The position numbers were made by a program, and so were the translations under genes. A stretch of 64,000 nt of DNA, from NCBI GenBank assembly GCA_035318985.1, contig DATHDP010000087.1, forward strand, positions 1 to 64,000, in the 5' to 3' direction. The stretch comes from VBAS01 sp035318985 (lineage in GTDB: Bacteria; Bacteroidota; Bacteroidia; Chitinophagales; Chitinophagaceae). The stretch's first letter is position 1, and each line of letters begins with the position of its first letter. The notes under the pieces are model-generated. The model searched no databases. It was not told the DNA's origin and saw only the letters and a list, made by a program, of their open reading frames with translations. Shown here in pieces: positions 58,645 through 64,000 of the stretch.

Positions 58645-59526
58645 ATGAAACGTAGAAAATTTATCCAGAACTCATCAATGCTTGCATTAACTATCGGTGT
58701 ATTCGGAAAAATAAAATGGGATGGAGAAAAATATGTGGGAACCGATCCAACAACAACAGATATACTCGGGCCATTCTATCGTCCCGGTGCTCCATTTAAA
58801 ACGAATCTGGTCCAACCGGGCACAAAAGGAGAAACACTTTATTTCAGCGGAACTGTAATTGGAAAAGATGGAAAGTCGCCTGTCAATGGAGCATTGGTAG
58901 AAATATGGCATTGCAACGAAGATGGTGTCTACGATAATACTTCGGATAATTATGTTTATCGTGCTGCAGCCAAAACTTCCGCCAAAGGGAAATACGAGTT
59001 CAAAACAATCATGCCTGTGCCATATGCAGCCGGGCAAACGCTTACAAGACCTGCACATATTCATATGCGCATTTCCGCAAATGGTATCCAAGATCTCGTA
59101 ACACAGATCTATTTTAAAGGCGATAAATATATTGCGGGGGACATAAGTGCAAAAGATCCAACTGCATTGAACCGGATACTTGATATGTCAAAGAATACTA
59201 AGAATGAAATAGTAGTGAAGTTTGATGTTTATCTAAAGGAAGAATATGTGCTTGAAGCAACCGCTTTCAAAAAAATTGAAGGACTGTATGAAATGAGTGA
59301 TAAATCAATGATCGAATTTTATAAGGATGGCGACCAGCTTTTTGCAAAAATAAATGGACAGATAATGGAAGCCATGGATTATAAGGGCGACAATAGTTTT
59401 GCAGGTGGTATTGACTATGTCAAAGCAAAATTCGAATTACTCAGTGGTGGGGGAGCCAAAGTAAAAGTTACAATTACAGAAGATAAGCCTATTGAAATAA
59501 CAGGAACGAAGTTGCTTAAGTATTAA
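58645..59526 (+). CDS. Intradiol ring-cleavage dioxygenase-like protein
   Basis: 293 residues. The N-terminus (MKRRKFIQNSSMLALTIGVF) resembles a twin-arginine signal. Residues about 30-200 match protocatechuate 3,4-dioxygenase-type proteins: ILGPFYRPGAP, VEIWHCNEDGVYDN, GKYEFKTIMPVPY and RPAHIHMRI; the Tyr in MPVPY and the two His of HIH are iron ligands in the family. A further region of about 90 residues (ATAFKKIEGLYEMSDKSMIE to the end) is not part of the usual enzyme and may be a separate small beta domain. Real substrate uncertain. Stops 3 bp from the convergent oxidoreductase. Confidence 0.9.
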   Translation: MKRRKFIQNSSMLALTIGVFGKIKWDGEKYVGTDPTTTDILGPFYRPGAPFKTNLVQPGTKGETLYFSGTVIGKDGKSPVNGALVEIWHCNEDGVYDNTSDNYVYRAAAKTSAKGKYEFKTIMPVPYAAGQTLTRPAHIHMRISANGIQDLVTQIYFKGDKYIAGDISAKDPTALNRILDMSKNTKNEIVVKFDVYLKEEYVLEATAFKKIEGLYEMSDKSMIEFYKDGDQLFAKINGQIMEAMDYKGDNSFAGGIDYVKAKFELLSGGGAKVKVTITEDKPIEITGTKLLKY

Positions 59527-59528
59527 GA

Positions 59529-60968
59529 TCACAACTCCAATCTATAACCACTTCTATATTCTCTTTTTACAAATTGATTAGCCGGCTCAAAGTTGGTGAT
59601 CTTCATATTCTCACCATCCCAAAGCAATTGCTTGCGTCCATTGAATTTTCTTTGATCACCTTGCATTTCAAAATAATTATAACTTAATACAGCAAGATTA
59701 CCCATTAATACAGTTTCTGCCAAAGGACCAGCTTGTGAGAATGGAGAACTTGTATAAGCACCATATCCCTTCTTACATGCATCGGTCCATTGTTTCTGAT
59801 GTCCTTCTGCTCCGTTAGTAACAAATGGATATTTTGATTTTGGAAGATTCGTTGTCTTCATCAATTTAGTTGGAAGCAATGTTGGATTCCTGCCAAACAA
59901 ACCTGCCATTAGTTTTCCTTTTGTTCCTTCAAATAAAATTCCACCATCCCATTCTCCTAATTCTTCATTTGGCAAAAGTTCGGCTGGTCTTTCAGGTTTG
60001 ATCCCACCATCATACCATGTAAAATCAACTGGCATCAGGTTTCCTCGTTTTGGAAATTTAAGATGTATAACTGCTGATGGAGGAAAACTTCCTTTATAAA
60101 AACTTTCCTGGAAGAATCCGGTATAAACGGACGTAACGCTGCATTCCACTGAAGCCGGATAGCCCAATTTCAATGCACGATAAGGCACATCAATAAAATG
60201 ACAACCCATATCACCTAATGATCCTGTTCCAAAGTCTGTCCATCCTCTCCAGATAGCCGGCAAGTATGCTGGGTTATAATCTCTGAAAGATGCAGTGCCT
60301 AACCAAAGATCCCAATCCAACTCTTTGGGTATATCAAATTTCCCTGTTGGCAAAGAAACACCTGATGGCCATACCGGGCGATTCGTCCAAACATGAACAG
60401 TATGTACAGAACCGATAACTCCTGCCTGTATCCATGTCTCTACATTTCTTGTATCATCGCCGCTACTTCCCTGGTTACCCATTTGCGTAACCACTTTATA
60501 TTTTTTCTCCGCCTGTGTCAAGACCCTTGCTTCATAAATATCATGTGTCAAAGGTTTTTCAACATAAACGTGTTTCCCCAATTGCATGCAAGGCAATGCA
60601 CATACTGCATGCATATGATCGGGAGTTGTCACCATCACTGCATCAATATTTTTATGCTCTTTGTCGAGCATCTCCCGGAAATTTTTATAGTAAGGAGCAT
60701 TGGGCCATTTTTTTCTTGCATTCACCGCCATGCGATCATCTACATCACAAAGAGCAACAATGTTTTCAGCGCCATTGTTCCATGCATAAGGAAGATTTAC
60801 TTCGGCCTTTCCTCCTACTCCTATTCCAGCAATATTTAATTTATCGCTTGGTGCAATGAATCCTTTTCCTAAAACATGTCTTGGAATGATCATGAATCCG
60901 CCGGCAACAATGGAGGCATCACGTAAAAAAGAACGACGTGAATAATTTCCAGGAGTTTTCTTTTTCAT
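59529..60968 (-). CDS. Tat-exported Gfo/Idh/MocA family oxidoreductase
   Basis: About 479 residues from the ATG at 60968 (TTG two codons upstream is less likely). The twin-arginine motif SRRSFLRDASIVAGGFMI directs the folded protein to the periplasm. LNIAGIGVGGKAEVNL is the NAD-binding loop, VMVTTPDHMHAVCALPCMQL and HVYVEKPLTHDIYEAR (with the EKP lysine) are the catalytic family blocks, and FGTGSLGDMGCHFIDVPYRA the substrate-side domain. Such exported members probably act on sugars. GH53 galactanase lies divergently next to it, which would suit a carbohydrate role. Confidence 0.94.
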   Translation of the reverse strand: MKKKTPGNYSRRSFLRDASIVAGGFMIIPRHVLGKGFIAPSDKLNIAGIGVGGKAEVNLPYAWNNGAENIVALCDVDDRMAVNARKKWPNAPYYKNFREMLDKEHKNIDAVMVTTPDHMHAVCALPCMQLGKHVYVEKPLTHDIYEARVLTQAEKKYKVVTQMGNQGSSGDDTRNVETWIQAGVIGSVHTVHVWTNRPVWPSGVSLPTGKFDIPKELDWDLWLGTASFRDYNPAYLPAIWRGWTDFGTGSLGDMGCHFIDVPYRALKLGYPASVECSVTSVYTGFFQESFYKGSFPPSAVIHLKFPKRGNLMPVDFTWYDGGIKPERPAELLPNEELGEWDGGILFEGTKGKLMAGLFGRNPTLLPTKLMKTTNLPKSKYPFVTNGAEGHQKQWTDACKKGYGAYTSSPFSQAGPLAETVLMGNLAVLSYNYFEMQGDQRKFNGRKQLLWDGENMKITNFEPANQFVKREYRSGYRLEL

Positions 60969-61072
60969 TGGCAAATTTTTATTAAGGTACTAACTAGATA
61001 GAAGATATTTGAAAAAATATGTTTTCATCTTCATTTAGAAAAAATCGCAAAACATATACCTAACTTTACAGC

Positions 61073-62236
61073 ATGAAAAATATTTTTTTAATTATAGGTG
61101 CCATATGGCTGGCTTCTTTTTCTTGTAAAAAAGACGACCCTGTAAATACTACTCCAACAGTTGAAAAGAAATTTTATCGCTGGGATGAATTTAATATGGG
61201 TGTTGACCTTTCTTATGTAAATCAGGTGGAAGATTATGGAGGCGTTTACAGTGATTCAGGAAAAGTGAGAGATTGTTTTAAGATATTAAAAGATCATGGT
61301 GCCAATACAGTTCGTGTACGACTCTGGCATACTCCAACATGGGTCGGCAATTTGAATAATGGAAAAATGTATTATGATCTCTATGGAGTTGAAAAAACAA
61401 TTCGCCGTGCAAAAGAAGCAGGTCTGGCAGTAAGCCTCGATATTCACTATAGTGATCGCTGGGCTGATCCTGCTGCACAGGAAACACCAGCTGCATGGGC
61501 TGGTTTGCCATTGAACATTTTGAAAGATTCCGTTTATAATTACACGTTAGCCGTTTTAAACTATTACAAGAGCAAAAATCTTACACCTGAATTAGTACAG
61601 GTAGGCAATGAAACCAATAATGGCATGTGCTGGCCGGCAGGTAAGGTTGTAAATAACAATTTTGCTGCGTATGCAACATTATTGAAAAGCGGTATCAAAG
61701 CAGTTCGTGATTTTTCTGCTACATCTTCCATCAAACCAAAAGTTATTATTCACGAAGCCCAGCTGCAATCTGCAGGCTGGTGGGTTAATGGAATTACTAA
61801 TGAAGGTGTAACTGACTATGACATTATTGGATTATCACATTACACTAAATGGTCAACCGTAAAATCAATGCAGGGGGTAACAGATACGATCAGAAAGCTG
61901 GTAACAACTTATAATAAGACTGTGATGATCGTGGAAACAGGCTACCCATGGACAACAGGTAATGCCGACAGCTACAATAACATTTTTTCAGCAAGTGATA
62001 CTGCACCTGGCTACGCAATTTCTGTTGATGATCAGTATCGCTATTTTAAAGATCTGACACAGGCAGTCATCAATGGCGGAGGAAAAGGCGTTCAGTATTG
62101 GGAACCTGCGTGGATCACATCAAGACTTAATGATAGCTGGGGAACCGGCTCATCCTGGGATAATGTAACCTTGTTTGATTTCACCGGCAATGTATTGAAG
62201 GGTGCTGACTATATGAGTTCGCCATATAAATTTTAG
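61073..62236 (+). CDS. GH53 arabinogalactan endo-beta-1,4-galactanase, lipoprotein
   Basis: 387 residues. Signal peptide with lipobox (LASFSC), then the GH53 barrel: FNMGVDLSYVNQVEDYGGVY, VRVRLWHTPTWVG, GLAVSLDIHYSDRWADPAAQ, LVQVGNETNNGMCWP (acid/base Glu in GNE), SHYTKWS and IVETGYPWT (nucleophile Glu), ending with YWEPAW. Cuts beta-1,4-galactan side chains of pectin. The gene is followed 3 bp later by a methyltransferase gene. No SusC/D pair is near, so it may work alone on the cell surface. Confidence 0.95.
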   Translation: MKNIFLIIGAIWLASFSCKKDDPVNTTPTVEKKFYRWDEFNMGVDLSYVNQVEDYGGVYSDSGKVRDCFKILKDHGANTVRVRLWHTPTWVGNLNNGKMYYDLYGVEKTIRRAKEAGLAVSLDIHYSDRWADPAAQETPAAWAGLPLNILKDSVYNYTLAVLNYYKSKNLTPELVQVGNETNNGMCWPAGKVVNNNFAAYATLLKSGIKAVRDFSATSSIKPKVIIHEAQLQSAGWWVNGITNEGVTDYDIIGLSHYTKWSTVKSMQGVTDTIRKLVTTYNKTVMIVETGYPWTTGNADSYNNIFSASDTAPGYAISVDDQYRYFKDLTQAVINGGGKGVQYWEPAWITSRLNDSWGTGSSWDNVTLFDFTGNVLKGADYMSSPYKF

Positions 62237-62239
62237 AAA

Positions 62240-62983
62240 ATGGATCGTACTTATTGGGAGAAAATTGCGCCGGAATACAACGAAGAAATTTTTGATGTTT
62301 TAAAAAATGACAGTAAAGGAATTATTGTCTCTGCGATAAAAAAAGTTTCATCAAAAAATAAAACAGTTATTGATATTGGTTGCGCCATTGGCAAATGGTT
62401 ACCGGTCCTCTCTCCTGCTTTTAAAAAAGTATATGCCATTGATATATCAGCAGAAAATCTTGAAATATCTAAAAAGTTTTATCCTGAATTTACAAATGTT
62501 GAATATGATCGCATTGATATGTCAAGCCCAAAAGCAAAAATGCCATTATGTGATATTGGTATTTGTATCAATGCAATTCTTACTGATTCATTGAAAAAGA
62601 GAAATGTATTTTTTACAAATCTTAAAAAGTGTATCAAAAAAAATGGTCAGCTGATCCTGGTCATTCCTTCACTTGAGTCTTCCATGCTCACCTCCATCAT
62701 TCGCCAAAGATGGAATCCTGATAAAGATGCAAACGGAGTGATCAGGAAAAAAAACAGTGGAGTTCAATTAAAAAATATTTTACAAGGCAATGCAGAAATT
62801 GACAACGTTCCTACCAAACATTATTTAAGGGAGGAATTACAATTATTACTTTCGAATGAAGGATTTATTGCAGAAGATTTTCAAAAAATAGAATATGAGT
62901 GGGACACGGAGTTCCTAAAGCCACCAAAATGGTTAACAGAGCCAAAACCATGGGATTGGATGGTAGTGGCAAGAAAGCTGTGA
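62240..62983 (+). CDS. Class I SAM-dependent methyltransferase
   Basis: 247 residues. The SAM-binding motif I is VIDIGCAIGKWLPVLSPAF, followed by motif II VYAIDISAENLEISKKFY and a motif near CDIGICINAILTD; NGQLILVIPSLESS is the post-motif strand. The C-terminal part (LREELQLLLSNEGFIAEDFQ) resembles small-molecule methyltransferases. Substrate unknown. Starting 3 bp after the GH53 stop, it shares a transcript with it, but a functional link is not obvious. Confidence 0.92.
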   Translation: MDRTYWEKIAPEYNEEIFDVLKNDSKGIIVSAIKKVSSKNKTVIDIGCAIGKWLPVLSPAFKKVYAIDISAENLEISKKFYPEFTNVEYDRIDMSSPKAKMPLCDIGICINAILTDSLKKRNVFFTNLKKCIKKNGQLILVIPSLESSMLTSIIRQRWNPDKDANGVIRKKNSGVQLKNILQGNAEIDNVPTKHYLREELQLLLSNEGFIAEDFQKIEYEWDTEFLKPPKWLTEPKPWDWMVVARKL

Positions 62984-63002
62984 ATATCGATGATATTATT
63001 TT

Positions 63003-63061
63003 AGATTTCGGATTGCAGATTTTAGATTTAAATCCGAAATCTCAAATCTAAAATCTGCAAT
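63003..63061. repeat. Intergenic element with interleaved inverted repeats
   Basis: Four words in order A-B-A'-B': AGATTTCGGATT (63003-63014), then GCAGATTTTAGATTT, then AAATCCGAAATCT (63030-63042), then AAATCTAAAATCTGCAAT ending at 63061. A can pair with A' or B with B' but not both in one simple hairpin. Related words occur at 47094-47160 and in the linker of the SRPBCC-VOC fusion. Confidence 0.75.
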
Positions 63062-63137
63062 TCCCTCTACTTTCCCCCACCTGTGGAAAATTTTAACTGT
63101 TTTGCGTCGTTATTAAAACAGACATTTACAAAACCCA

Positions 63138-64000
63138 ATGCCGCCAATGGAAACCACAAAAGAACTATCCGCACTTTTTACCCTCATCGACGACCCAGAT
63201 GAAGAGGTGTTTGGCGCCGTATCAGAAAAAATAATTGACTACGGTAAAAACATTATTCCAAGTCTTGAACATTTATGGGAAACGATACCCGATGAAAATG
63301 TACAGCATCGAATTGAGTTGCTGATTCATCGTTTGCATTATCGTGACCTTAGTGAAGATTTCAGACAATGGAATGTTTCCGGTCATCATGACCTGATGCT
63401 TGGTGCATTGCTCGTTTCTAAATTTCAATATCCTGATCTCGCCACTGCACCCGTATTACAAGAAATAGAAAAAATTCGTCGCAACATCTGGCTTGAACTA
63501 AATAACTACCTCACTCCTCTTGAGCAAATAAATATAGTCACCAGTATTCTTTATAGTTACTATGGTCTGAAAGGCGGAGAAATAAATTACCAGGAAACAA
63601 ATGAATTTTTAATTCATAAAACACTGGAAGCAAAAAGAGGCAACCAGCTTAGCAATGGCATTTTATATCTTGTGCTTTCCGAATTACTCGACATTCCCGT
63701 AAAAGCAGTTTCTATTCCCAAACAATTTGTGCTGGCTTTTTTCAAACACGGCTATAGTGATGAGACCCTTGAAAATCCACAAGAGAAAATTGAGTTTTAT
63801 ATAGATCCTACAAGCGGACAAGTATTTACTCATAAGGATGTAGCCAGTTATTTTAAAAGAATTTCTGTTGAGCCTTCCCCGGCATTTTTCAAACCGCAGA
63901 ACAATCGTTCTGTTATAAAATATTTACTGGAAGAAAACAGTAAATGCTTTACCAGCGAAAAGGATCTGCATAAGCAAAAAGAATTGCAGGATTTGGCTAA
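63138..64000 (+). CDS. SirB1/transglutaminase-like family protein, cut by window end
   Basis: Open from the ATG at 63138 to the window end, at least 287 residues (an ATG at 63147 is an alternative start). An N-terminal helical part (ALFTLIDDPDEEVFGAVSEK) is followed by the transglutaminase-like SirB1 domain: RRNIWLELNNYLTPLEQINI, NSLL-like LSNGILYLVLSELLDIPVKA, FYIDPTSGQVFTHKD. The usual catalytic Cys position of transglutaminases appears to be Asn/Ser here (QLSNGILYLV), as in many SirB1 proteins. TPR-like C-terminus is probably missing. Function unknown. Confidence 0.88.
   Translation, partial: MPPMETTKELSALFTLIDDPDEEVFGAVSEKIIDYGKNIIPSLEHLWETIPDENVQHRIELLIHRLHYRDLSEDFRQWNVSGHHDLMLGALLVSKFQYPDLATAPVLQEIEKIRRNIWLELNNYLTPLEQINIVTSILYSYYGLKGGEINYQETNEFLIHKTLEAKRGNQLSNGILYLVLSELLDIPVKAVSIPKQFVLAFFKHGYSDETLENPQEKIEFYIDPTSGQVFTHKDVASYFKRISVEPSPAFFKPQNNRSVIKYLLEENSKCFTSEKDLHKQKELQDLA

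Noticed and set aside
1..64000. tRNA, rRNA, CRISPR array, transposase or integrase genes
   Set aside because: No T-loop/cloverleaf sequence, regular spacer-repeat pattern or recombinase motif was seen in any gap or gene; a covariance scan was not possible here.

Overview
The window reads as chromosome of a Bacteroidota bacterium, most likely family Chitinophagaceae. The grounds are the AT-rich coding style, GLPGLI and DUF2851 proteins, a secreted PKD protein with a gliding-motility (type IX secretion) C-terminal domain, lipoboxes ending in SC, no Shine-Dalgarno pattern, and several promoters of the Bacteroidota type (TTTG or TTG, about 20 nt, TAnnTTTG). No rRNA, tRNA, CRISPR array, transposase or integrase gene was seen. 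The window cuts through dnaK on the left and a SirB1/transglutaminase-like gene on the right.

Layout. 1-7.5 kb: 5' part of dnaK (minus), then plus-strand envelope proteins of unknown role, a DUF456 membrane protein, an OmdA/YdeI-like protein, an AraC-type regulator with two VOC proteins, and a DUF4403 lipoprotein. 7.5-10 kb: GtrA and argS. 10-26 kb: a large alpha-glucan region with a TPR protein, glgB, a TonB-receptor-like barrel with a GLPGLI partner, a secreted GH13 amylase, a GPH/SLC45-type sugar transporter, glgC and glgA, then divergently an FHS-type transporter and a ROK glucokinase. Together these could take up and split maltodextrins, phosphorylate glucose and store it as glycogen. 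26-29 kb: NAGPA-like protein and a lectin/PKD surface protein.

29-41 kb: mostly minus-strand runs of small cytosolic proteins (SRPBCC/AHSA1, VOC, DUF1801, DoxX, DUF4287, GyrI-like) with ArsR, AraC and GlxA-type regulators. The ArsR gene has a clear promoter with two matching dyad operators. A serine hydrolase, a DHFR-like protein and a multi-span TPR protein follow. 41-53 kb: housekeeping genes (lipA, OsmC, Maf, UbiA, KdsC-like, IscX, ferredoxin, DUF2520), hydrolases, a metallophosphoesterase, DUF1259 and SGNH proteins. 53-55.7 kb: topA.

55.7-58.5 kb is the most unusual part. It holds four small unrecognised membrane or lipoprotein genes whose Asp codons are mostly GAC (39 GAC to 13 GAT by my hand count), whereas the two flanking genes I counted prefer GAT. 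They are separated by long imperfect palindromes, one ending in the integron-type core GTTAGGC, and a 77-bp sequence is repeated (72/77 identical) just before the first and the fourth gene. I read this as a small array of gene cassettes without an integrase, or a similar site-specific acquisition locus. 58.6-64 kb: an intradiol-dioxygenase-like protein, a Tat-exported Gfo/Idh/MocA oxidoreductase, a GH53 galactanase, a methyltransferase and the partial SirB1-like gene.
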